A DNA stretch of 6,221 nucleotides, from the NCBI GenBank assembly GCA_023418355.1, contig JAEZZU010000081.1:1-6221 (forward strand), given 5' to 3'. The notes below the pieces were generated by a model, which saw only the letters and a program-made list of their open reading frames with translations, searched no databases and was not told the DNA's origin. Positions 1 through 5,338 of this stretch are shown in pieces; position 1 is the stretch's first letter, and each line of letters opens with the position of its first letter. The stretch comes from Pseudomonadota bacterium (GTDB taxonomy: Bacteria; Pseudomonadota; Gammaproteobacteria; Burkholderiales; Burkholderiaceae_C). Made by a program: the position numbers and the translations under genes.

Positions 1-218
1 CCGTCTGCAACCCGCCGGGCTTTATATTGCCTTGAACCAATGCTCATTGAGCACGGGCTTGATACATTGCCTAGCAAGCGTGATCGTCTCGCGTCAGATG
101 AACCCAACGTTAGGTTGCTCTCGCCCACCTGAACCCCCGGTTCAGGTTGACGGCCCGGTGGCTTTGCAGACACCTTCATCGGCAGTTCCGCCAACCTCCC
201 CCTTCCCTACGAATCTGG
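1..218. other. non-coding left edge, no recognisable gene
   Basis: This stretch lies downstream of the TauE/SafE-like gene and runs off the window. Open frames here are short, and their translations resemble no family I know. It contains a perfect 9-bp hairpin (127-147), an imperfect palindrome (101-116) and, on the minus strand, a TATAAA hexamer (21-26). That hexamer could be a -10 box for a gene to the left, but no convincing -35 precedes it. I see no tRNA, no riboswitch consensus and no intrinsic terminator with a T-run after the stop codon at 219. Confidence 0.6.
127..147. repeat. perfect 9-bp inverted repeat (hairpin)
   Basis: ACCTGAACC (127-135), a CCC loop (136-138) and GGTTCAGGT (139-147) form a perfect stem. 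Neither strand has a T-run after it, so it is not a classical intrinsic terminator. It lies 72 bases past the stop codon of the minus-strand membrane gene. It could act as a 3' RNA-stabilising hairpin for that transcript, but this is inference. Confidence 0.6.
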
Positions 219-914
219 CTAACGGCACCACAGTGATGGCTTGTAGATCAGATCCATCCACAGAGCCCACAGCGACACCAGCACCAGCATGGCACCTGCT
301 GCACGCGTGCCCCACTCACTGCGGAAGCGGCTGATACGACCACTGAGCCAGCGCCATGCATAAGGCCCGGCCAACAGCCACAAGGCGCCACCCAGTCCGA
401 AAGCCACCATGCTCAAACCTCCCGCCAGCGGCGAAGCACTCAGTGCCGCCACCAGAATGGCGGAATACAGCAGCCCGCACGGCATCATGGCCCATGCCAT
501 GCCCGCCAGAACAACGCCACCACGCACGGCCAGCACAGGCTGCACCTTGCTCCATGCCAGGCGCCCAGCGCGCTCCAGCCATTGCGGCTGCTGCCCCTGA
601 AACAGCATCAGCAGGCCCCAGGCCAGAATGGCCAGGTGCATCATCACCCACACGGGGTGCAGCATGGAAGTCTGGTCTGAAAACCAGGCCACCTGCTCCA
701 TGGCAAATGCAGCCACTGCACCCAGCACGCCATAACCCAGCAGGCGACCCGCGTGAAACTGCACCGCACTCCATACATGCCATGCTGAGGTCTGCTGCAA
801 CGCCTGACCATGCCCCTGAATCACGGCATGACACGGCGCAGCGCACATAGCAAGACAATGGGGCCCACCCACGAGCCCCATGAAAAATGCAGTCCACAAA
901 AACGAAAGCGTCAT
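219..914 (-). CDS. TauE/SafE-like (DsbD-type) polytopic membrane protein
   Basis: The protein has 231 residues and is mostly hydrophobic, with about six likely membrane segments (roughly residues 3-22, 50-72, 86-105, 127-145, 147-178 and 205-225). It carries the cysteine signatures of the small 'sulfite exporter TauE/SafE' / DsbD-transmembrane-like family: GGPHCLAMC (residues 16-24) with a further Cys at 28, and MPCGLLY (144-150). These paired Cys motifs within membrane segments resemble thiol-relay or metal-handling proteins. Members of the family sit next to cbb3 oxidase, hemN and anr/fnr genes in other proteobacteria, so a role in copper or redox supply to oxidase assembly is a reasonable inference. 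The substrate is unknown and the sulfite label should not be taken literally. The ATG at 914 lies only 5 bases beyond the hemN stop and has no Shine-Dalgarno of its own, suggesting translational coupling to hemN. Confidence 0.85.
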   Translation of the reverse strand: MTLSFLWTAFFMGLVGGPHCLAMCAAPCHAVIQGHGQALQQTSAWHVWSAVQFHAGRLLGYGVLGAVAAFAMEQVAWFSDQTSMLHPVWVMMHLAILAWGLLMLFQGQQPQWLERAGRLAWSKVQPVLAVRGGVVLAGMAWAMMPCGLLYSAILVAALSASPLAGGLSMVAFGLGGALWLLAGPYAWRWLSGRISRFRSEWGTRAAGAMLVLVSLWALWMDLIYKPSLWCR

Positions 915-919
915 AAGGA

Positions 920-2299
920 TCAGATGATCCGCGAAAATCTCGCGCGATCACGTGCTTCTTGCAAATAGCGGTCAAACACCAATGCTACGCCACGCACGAA
1001 GAACCAGCCCTTGGCCGTCACACGGATGCAGTCGTCCAGGATTTCGACCAACCCTTCTTCTTCCTGCGTCCTCAGTGTCTCAATCTCGGCAGCGAAATAC
1101 TTGCGAAAGTCAATGAGCCATGCACTGTTGATGGACTCATACTGCACCTCGCCCTGACACATGATGGCCATGATCACCGCACGGCGCAGCATGTCATCGC
1201 GCGAGAGCGCCAGACCGCGCACGATGGGCAGGCGCTGCTGATCGAGCAGGTCGTAGTACTCCTCCAGCGTCTTGGCATTCTGGCTGTAGGTGACCCCCAC
1301 GCGACCAATGGCAGAAACACCCAGCGCAATCAGATCACAGTCTGGCTGTGTGCTGTAGCCCTGGAAATTGCGGTGCAAGCGGCCCTGGCGCTTGGCCACG
1401 GCCAGCGAGTCTTCAGGCAGGGCAAAGTGGTCCATGCCCACATACACATAGCCAGCCTCCATGAAGCTGTCCAGCGCTGCGGCCAGCATATTGACCTTGT
1501 CGGCCGCTGCCGGCAGATCCGCCTGCAGAATGCGCCGCTGGGGCTTGAAACGTTCTGGCAAATGCGCATAGGCATACAGCGCAATGCGGTCAGGACGCAG
1601 CTCCGCCACTTGCTGCAGCGTTCTGGCAAAAGACTTCTCATTTTGCTTGGGCAGGCCGTAGATCAAGTCCACATTGATCGACTCAAAACCCAGTTCGCGC
1701 GAAGCTGCCACCAAGTCAAACACCTGCTCGGCAGGTTGCTCGCGGTGCACGGCTTTTTGCACATCAGGGTCAAAGTCCTGCACGCCAAAGCTCAGGCGGT
1801 TAAAGCCCATGGCCTTGAGGGCGGCCAGACGCTCACGTGTCACAGTACGTGGGTCGACTTCAATGGAGTACTCACCAGCCTCGTCAAAGACAAAACGCTG
1901 GCGCAACATCTCCCACATTTGTGCCAGTTGCTCATCCGAAAGGAATGTGGGCGTGCCGCCACCGACGTGGAACTGGCTGACCAGCTGCCCTTTGCCACAA
2001 TGGTTCAGGTGCAGATCCAGCTCACGCTCGAGGTACTGCAGATACGTGACTGCACGTTCATGGTGCTTGGTGATGATCTTGTTGCACGCACAGTAGTAGC
2101 ACAGAGAATCACAAAAAGGGATGTGCACATACAGCGACATAGGCGACTTGGCCGCTGCAGAAATTTTGCGTTGCTTTAATGCCAAGATATAGTCACTATC
2201 ACCAAATGCCTCCACAAACCTGTCCGCAGTAGGATAAGAGGTGTAGCGAGGTCCTGGCACGTCATAGCGACGCAAGAGTTCCGGTGTGACTGCAGTCAT
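920..2299 (-). CDS. hemN: oxygen-independent coproporphyrinogen III oxidase
   Basis: HemN is a cytoplasmic radical-SAM enzyme that decarboxylates coproporphyrinogen III to protoporphyrinogen IX without O2, allowing heme synthesis under oxygen limitation. The 459 residues are close to the 457 of E. coli HemN and align along the whole length by eye. Visible landmarks are GPRYTSYPTA (16-25), the radical-SAM cysteine motif CxxxCxxCxC (Cys 63, 67, 70, with Cys 72) after YVHIPF, GGGTPTFL, EVDPR, FNRLSFGVQDF, DLIYGLPKQ, MDHFALP, LHRNFQGY and the C-terminal FSRII. I chose the ATG at 2299 because a good AAGGAAG ribosome site precedes it and family similarity starts there. The longer frame from a TTG at 2362 begins inside the FNR box. 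The gene is divergent from fnr and followed at 5 bases by the membrane gene, probably as one operon. FNR activation under low oxygen is likely. Confidence 0.97.
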   Translation of the reverse strand: MTAVTPELLRRYDVPGPRYTSYPTADRFVEAFGDSDYILALKQRKISAAAKSPMSLYVHIPFCDSLCYYCACNKIITKHHERAVTYLQYLERELDLHLNHCGKGQLVSQFHVGGGTPTFLSDEQLAQMWEMLRQRFVFDEAGEYSIEVDPRTVTRERLAALKAMGFNRLSFGVQDFDPDVQKAVHREQPAEQVFDLVAASRELGFESINVDLIYGLPKQNEKSFARTLQQVAELRPDRIALYAYAHLPERFKPQRRILQADLPAAADKVNMLAAALDSFMEAGYVYVGMDHFALPEDSLAVAKRQGRLHRNFQGYSTQPDCDLIALGVSAIGRVGVTYSQNAKTLEEYYDLLDQQRLPIVRGLALSRDDMLRRAVIMAIMCQGEVQYESINSAWLIDFRKYFAAEIETLRTQEEEGLVEILDDCIRVTAKGWFFVRGVALVFDRYLQEARDRARFSRII

Positions 2300-2304
2300 G
2301 TTTT

Positions 2305-2311
2305 CTTCCTT
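2305..2311 (-). promoter_or_regulatory. ribosome binding site of hemN
   Basis: The minus strand reads AAGGAAG here, followed by 5 bases and the ATG at 2299. This is the only good Shine-Dalgarno in the area and decides the hemN start in favour of 2299 over the upstream in-frame TTG at 2362. Confidence 0.75.
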
Positions 2312-2320
2312 AGTGCTGTA

Positions 2321-2362
2321 ACTGTGCAGCAAGATGGCACGCACACTCTTGACATGAATCAA
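2321..2362 (-). promoter_or_regulatory. hemN promoter with near-consensus FNR box
   Basis: Bases 2349-2362 read TTGACATGAATCAA on the plus strand (TTGATTCATGTCAA on the minus strand). This matches the FNR/ANR consensus TTGAT-N4-ATCAA at nine of ten positions. On the minus strand a CACAGT hexamer (2326-2321) lies where the -10 would be if the box were centred near -41.5, the class II activator position. The start point would then be near 2314 with a short leader to the hemN ATG. The box is seen directly; the -10 is weak (three of six) and the activation role is inferred from hemN genes in related bacteria. Confidence 0.75.
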
Positions 2363-2390
2363 GCACTCACAATAAGGGAAGTGTCAGAAT

Positions 2391-2418
2391 TTGACAGAAA
2401 TCATCCAAGACCTATAGC
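2391..2418 (+). promoter_or_regulatory. likely fnr promoter overlapped by second FNR-like box
   Basis: A perfect -35 hexamer TTGACA (2391-2396) is followed after 16 bases by TATAGC (2413-2418), giving a plausible sigma-70 promoter with a start near 2425. The same -35 is part of TTGACAGAAATCAT (2391-2404), which matches TTGAT-N4-ATCAA at eight of ten positions. FNR bound here would cover the -35, fitting negative autoregulation as known for E. coli fnr. An alternative -10, GATAGT (2428-2433), would instead place the box near -42, an activating position. A second dyad, TGTCA-N5-TGACA (2382-2396), overlaps the site. Confidence 0.55.
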
Positions 2419-2507
2419 AAGCGCCCCGATAGTCCCCGTTTATTGACATTTAACTTTTAATTCCGGCCTTTACACCCGTGTCTACCTCGTGTCTAGGCCT
2501 TGCGTAC

Positions 2508-3239
2508 ATGACTCCACCAACCATCAAAGTAACCTGCTCCAATTGCAACCTGCGTGAACTGTGCATGCCCGTCGGTTTGAATGACCAGCAGCTGCAGCGC
2601 ATCGATGACATTGTGGCTACTCGCCGCAAAGTCAAGCGCGGGATGACGCTGTTCCGCAACGGAGAGCCTTTCACGTCGCTGTATGCAATCCGCACGGGCT
2701 TCTTCAAGACCTGCGTAGCCACGGAAGACGGACGCGATCAGGTCACCGGGTTCCAGATGGCGGGAGAGATCATCGGGCTCGATGGCATCGTCAATGACCA
2801 CCACACCTGCGACGCGATTGCGCTGGAGGATGCCGAAGTCTGCGTGATGCCCTTTGACAGCCTTGAAGAGATTTCGCGCGAGGTCACCGCCCTGCAGACA
2901 CACGTGCACAAGGTGATGAGCCGCGAGATCGTGCGCGAACACAGCGTCATGCTGCTGCTGGGCAGCATGCGCGCCGAAGAGCGTCTGGCCGCCTTTATTC
3001 TGAATCTGGTGCAGCGCCTGCATGCACGCGGCTTTTCCTCTTCAGAACTCATTTTGCGTATGACCCGCGAGGAAATTGGCAGCTACCTGGGTCTGAAACT
3101 GGAAACCGTCAGCCGCACCTTCTCCAAGTTTGTGGATGAAGGCTGGGTCGAGGTCAAGCAGCGCCACGTCCGTATTCTGGATACGGCCGCACTGCAGCGC
3201 CTGGTGAACAGCCAGCACGATTGCAGCAAGCAGCTGTAG
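2508..3239 (+). CDS. fnr: FNR-type oxygen-sensing transcriptional regulator
   Basis: FNR holds a [4Fe-4S] cluster that is destroyed by O2. The intact form dimerises and binds TTGAT-N4-ATCAA to switch on anaerobic and microaerobic genes. From the ATG at 2508 the protein has 243 residues: an N-terminal cysteine motif CSNCNLRELC, a cyclic-nucleotide-like beta-roll (GEPFTSLYAI, then GFQMAGEIIGLDGI), a dimerisation helix (MLLLGSMRAEERLAAFIL) and a Crp-type helix-turn-helix with ETVSR in the recognition helix. The fourth cluster cysteine is in DAEVCVMPF. An in-frame GTG at 2478 would add 10 residues. With that start the cysteines fall at 20, 23, 29 and 122 and E-SR at 209/212/213, identical to E. 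coli numbering, but neither start has a strong ribosome site (only AGG 10 bases before the ATG). All DNA-contact and cluster residues are present, so the protein should be functional. It probably controls the divergent hemN and the nearby cbb3 oxidase operon. Confidence 0.95.
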   Translation: MTPPTIKVTCSNCNLRELCMPVGLNDQQLQRIDDIVATRRKVKRGMTLFRNGEPFTSLYAIRTGFFKTCVATEDGRDQVTGFQMAGEIIGLDGIVNDHHTCDAIALEDAEVCVMPFDSLEEISREVTALQTHVHKVMSREIVREHSVMLLLGSMRAEERLAAFILNLVQRLHARGFSSSELILRMTREEIGSYLGLKLETVSRTFSKFVDEGWVEVKQRHVRILDTAALQRLVNSQHDCSKQL

Positions 3240-3245
3240 GTCTTG

Positions 3246-3259
3246 GCCACCTGAGTGGC
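3246..3259 (+). other. small hairpin just after fnr
   Basis: GCCAC (3246-3250), CTGA loop and GTGGC (3255-3259) form a 5-bp stem between the fnr stop and the main terminator. It has no T-run of its own and may only add structure to the mRNA 3' end. The outermost pair is G3246 with C3259. Confidence 0.35.
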
Positions 3260-3266
3260 ACACACG

Positions 3267-3300
3267 AAAACGCCCACTGTTCGCAGTGGGCGTTTTTCTT
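3267..3300 (+). terminator. strong intrinsic terminator of fnr
   Basis: AAAACGCCCACTG (3267-3279) pairs perfectly with CAGTGGGCGTTTT (3284-3296) around a TTCG tetraloop, and the plus strand continues with T and CTT. It lies 27 bases past the fnr stop. The A-tract at the left foot also gives four T residues on the minus strand, so it could back up termination of the opposing cbb3 operon. Confidence 0.92.
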
Positions 3301-3307
3301 TGCTTCA

Positions 3308-3365
3308 GGCTGGACCATATGCCAGCCAAACAGCACTGCTGAGGCGATGGATGGCTTATGCCATC
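3308..3365. other. two small hairpins between fnr terminator and palindrome
   Basis: GGCTGG (3308-3313) pairs with CCAGCC (3322-3327) over an 8-base loop, and GATGGC (3350-3355) pairs with GCCATC (3360-3365) over a TTAT loop. Neither has a T-run. No convincing ORF or promoter lies here. They may be incidental or remnants of repeat-type elements. Confidence 0.3.
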
Positions 3366-3379
3366 AGCGAGTACATGCA

Positions 3380-3471
3380 AAAAAAATAGCAGCTAGCGCT
3401 TGATTGATCAGTGTTTCAGATAGAAATACATCGCAAACACCGATAAAACCAGCGCTAGCTGCTCTTATTTT
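3380..3471. repeat. 92-base imperfect palindrome, probable operon terminator
   Basis: Perfect 13-base arms AGCAGCTAGCGCT (3388-3400) and AGCGCTAGCTGCT (3451-3463) flank a 50-base centre. The centre folds on the same axis: ATC/GAT (3407-3409 with 3442-3444), GTGTTT/AAACAC (3411-3416 with 3435-3440) and GAT/ATC (3419-3421 with 3430-3432). The internal loops are of equal size on both sides. Outside the arms, an A-run (3379-3386) faces a CTTATTTT tract. On the minus strand the hairpin is followed by ATTTTTTTT, so it can terminate the ccoP-ccoG-fixH transcript 18 bases past the fixH stop. The arms resemble a dispersed extragenic palindrome I recall from Comamonadaceae genomes; copy number cannot be checked here. 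Confidence 0.8.
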
Positions 3472-3488
3472 GAGACAGCACCCATCAA

Positions 3489-3767
3489 TTACTTGGGACT
3501 CAGATCAGGCAGATCCTCGTCTGGCGTGACCACATGGTTACGCACCGCGCCTGCAGGTGCCAGGCTTTTTTCCAGCTTTTTGTTGATGTTCAGGCCTTCC
3601 TGGTAGTAGTTGGGATCCACCACAGGGTCTGCGCCATCCATGGCAATCATGGCCGTCACGATACCTGCCACCACCACGATGGCAGGACCTGCCAGCACCA
3701 TCCATACATGGCCATACTTCCACCACGGACCAGAGGCTGGATCCACTTGTTTTGCTAGCTGGGACAT
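3489..3767 (-). CDS. ccoH: short FixH/CcoH-family cbb3 oxidase assembly protein
   Basis: FixH/CcoH is a membrane-anchored factor needed for stable assembly of cbb3 oxidase. This product has 92 residues: a short N-terminus with WWKYGHVWMV (15-24), one membrane helix (about 21-42), then the family signature PNYYQEGLNIN (52-62) and a charged tail. Most FixH proteins I know are around 150 residues, with a periplasmic domain after the signature; here that domain is absent. No frameshift is apparent because the gene ends cleanly near a terminator, so this is probably a genuine minimal form. Position after ccoG supports the call. The start is not certain: an ATG at 3767 or an in-frame GTG at 3776 (95 residues) could both use the purine-rich AAGGAAGAGAG tract at 3776-3786. 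I prefer the ATG. Confidence 0.8.
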   Translation of the reverse strand: MSQLAKQVDPASGPWWKYGHVWMVLAGPAIVVVAGIVTAMIAMDGADPVVDPNYYQEGLNINKKLEKSLAPAGAVRNHVVTPDEDLPDLSPK

Positions 3768-3795
3768 TTCAAACACTCTCTTCCTTCAACAGAAA

Positions 3796-3820
3796 GTGTG
3801 CACAGCAACGCCATGCACAC
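3796..3820. other. inverted repeat in ccoG-fixH gap
   Basis: GTGTGCA (3796-3802) and TGCACAC (3814-3820) form a 7-bp stem over an 11-base loop within the 69-base gap between ccoG and fixH. No T-run follows on the minus strand, so read-through into fixH is expected. It may affect mRNA processing. Confidence 0.4.
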
Positions 3821-3836
3821 CACAGGATCATCTTGC

Positions 3837-5267
3837 TTAGCGGGGTACCAGGAAGACAGATTTCTCCGTCACATGCCCCTGCCCGCTTTGGGCCGCAATA
3901 TCAAACTCGATGCCGTGCGAACCAGCGCTGGCCGCACCGTAGGGAATTTGCACCCGCACCGCCACGCCGCGGGTCTGTGCAGGGTCGACCTTCACGGTCT
4001 GGCCTTCCACCAGCTCAATGCCATCAATACCCTGCACTGACACCGCATAGGTCTGTGCTTGCTCGGTCGCATTCATCACTTGCAGACGATACACATTTTC
4101 GAGCTTGCCGCCTGCAACAATGCGTGCCAGCGAAGCGCGGTCACGAATGACGTCCACCTTCAACGGCTCCCGAATCACCAGGCTCACTGCCATGGCTACA
4201 GCCAGCGCTAACAGAATGCTCGAATAAATCAGCACCCGTGGGCGCGCGATGCGTCGCCAGATCTGTGCGCTCTTCCAGCCTTGGTTGAGCGCATTCTGGG
4301 TGGTCAGGCGAATCAGACCGCGTGGATAGTGCATGTTATCCATCACGCTGTTACATGCATCAATACACAGGCCGCAGCCAATGCACTCGTACTGCAGGCC
4401 ATTTCGGATATCAATGCCGACTGGGCAGACCTGCACACACAGCTTGCAGTCAATGCAGTCACCCAGGCCCTGGGCCTTGTAATCCACATCTTTCTTGCGA
4501 GGACCACGCTGCTCACCACGCTGCGCGTCGTAGCTCACGATCAGTGTGTCCTTGTCGAACATGGCACTCTGAAAGCGTGCGTAGGGGCACATGTACTTGC
4601 AGATTTGCTCGCGCAGATAGCCGGCGTTGCCATAGGTGGCAAAACCATAGAACAGCACCCAGAAAATCTGCCAGCCGCCTTCCATGGCCAGCAGTTCACT
4701 GCCCAGTACGCGAATGGGCACGAAGTAACCGACAAAGGTAAAACCGGTCCACAGCGCAAAGGCAATCCACAAAAACTGCTTGAGTGATTTCTTCCAGACC
4801 TTCTCCAAGGTCCATCCCCCCTGATCCAGGCGAATGCGTGCACTGCGGTCGCCTTCTACCTTGTGCTCTATCCACATGAAGATCTCGGTATAGACCGACT
4901 GTGGACACGTAAACCCGCACCACAATCGCCCCGCAACCGCCGTAAACAGAAAGAGCGACAAGGCACTGATGATCAGCAAGCCCGTCAGATAAATGAAGTC
5001 CTGCGGATAGAGCACATACCCAAACAGGTAAAAGCGTCGTGCCCCCAGATCGAACAGCACCATCTGGCGCTCACCCCAGTTAATCCAGGGCAGACCGTAA
5101 AAGAGCAACTGCGTCAGCCACACCATGGCCCAGCGCCAGCTCATAAATGTTCCACGAATGGAGCGCGGGTAGATCTTTTTATGCGCCTCAAAAAAAGACA
5201 CCATTTTTTCCTGGCTTTCCGCTTTGATAGATATCGTTTTATGCGGTTTTTTTTGCTCGGAACTCAT
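3837..5267 (-). CDS. ccoG: cbb3 oxidase accessory protein CcoG (FixG-type polyferredoxin)
   Basis: CcoG is an inner-membrane iron-sulfur protein of cbb3 oxidase biogenesis, reported in other bacteria to reduce Cu(II) to Cu(I) for the oxidase. The 476-residue product has a basic N-terminus, membrane helices near 45-65, 80-110, 165-185 and 200-215, the CxxxCP motifs at Cys 117/121 and 223/227, and two [4Fe-4S] motifs: CxxCxxCxxxCP (271-281) and CxxCxxCxxxC (295-305). A last membrane helix (about 344-364) leads into a C-terminal Ig-like FixG domain (366-476). Length and order fit the family. The ATG at 5267 is preferred because AGGGAG (5281-5276) sits 8 bases before it. The in-frame GTG at 5276 overlaps that ribosome site. 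It follows ccoP by 71 bases and precedes fixH by 69, all on one strand. A run of eight A lies in codons 5-7. Confidence 0.96.
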   Translation of the reverse strand: MSSEQKKPHKTISIKAESQEKMVSFFEAHKKIYPRSIRGTFMSWRWAMVWLTQLLFYGLPWINWGERQMVLFDLGARRFYLFGYVLYPQDFIYLTGLLIISALSLFLFTAVAGRLWCGFTCPQSVYTEIFMWIEHKVEGDRSARIRLDQGGWTLEKVWKKSLKQFLWIAFALWTGFTFVGYFVPIRVLGSELLAMEGGWQIFWVLFYGFATYGNAGYLREQICKYMCPYARFQSAMFDKDTLIVSYDAQRGEQRGPRKKDVDYKAQGLGDCIDCKLCVQVCPVGIDIRNGLQYECIGCGLCIDACNSVMDNMHYPRGLIRLTTQNALNQGWKSAQIWRRIARPRVLIYSSILLALAVAMAVSLVIREPLKVDVIRDRASLARIVAGGKLENVYRLQVMNATEQAQTYAVSVQGIDGIELVEGQTVKVDPAQTRGVAVRVQIPYGAASAGSHGIEFDIAAQSGQGHVTEKSVFLVPR

Positions 5268-5275
5268 GAGCTGCA

Positions 5276-5281
5276 CTCCCT
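5276..5281 (-). promoter_or_regulatory. ribosome binding site of ccoG
   Basis: The minus strand reads AGGGAG, 8 bases before the ATG at 5267. Its last base is the first base of an alternative GTG start, which would therefore lack its own ribosome site. Confidence 0.7.
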
Positions 5282-5300
5282 ATATCGCACCATAGAAAAT

Positions 5301-5319
5301 GGCGGCACACCGTGCCGCC
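5301..5319 (-). other. GC-rich hairpin between ccoP and ccoG
   Basis: GGCGGCAC (5301-5308) and GTGCCGCC (5312-5319) form a perfect 8-bp stem with a 3-base loop, 19 bases past the ccoP stop. On the minus strand it is followed by ATTTTC, a weak T-tract. It may be a partial terminator or a 3' stabiliser that lowers ccoG expression relative to the oxidase subunits. Full termination is unlikely because ccoG has no evident promoter of its own in the 71-base gap. Confidence 0.6.
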
Positions 5320-5338
5320 TTCCATACTCTCTCACAGA

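Noticed and set aside
21..26. Minus-strand TATAAA as promoter for a gene left of the window
   Set aside because: No acceptable -35 lies 16-18 bases upstream and the downstream gene is not visible; noted only within the left-edge entry.
101..116. Integron attC-like core: ACCCAAC directly followed by GTTAGGT
   Set aside because: The two 7-base cores touch, whereas attC has them at opposite ends of a 50-150 base folded site. No cassette or integrase is visible.
205..222. TPP-riboswitch-like CGTAGGGAAG on the minus strand
   Set aside because: The rest of the thi-box consensus (CTGAGA, GAACCTGAT) is missing and it overlaps the end of a coding gene.
32..334. Plus-strand 100-codon frame at the left edge
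   Set aside because: It has no ribosome site, no recognisable domain, and its second half is antisense to the membrane gene.
316..975. Minus-strand open frame of 219 codons overlapping the membrane gene
   Set aside because: It is a different frame of the same strand as the TauE/SafE-like gene, with no motifs and a composition typical of a shadow frame.
959..2179. Long plus-strand open frame opposite hemN (406 codons)
   Set aside because: It is antisense to a clear HemN coding sequence, shows no family features, and is explained by the codon bias of the real gene.
3400..3411. FNR-box-like TTGAT and ATCAG near the palindrome
   Set aside because: The half-sites are 2 bases apart instead of 4, and the sequence is part of the palindrome's inner stem with no promoter beside it.
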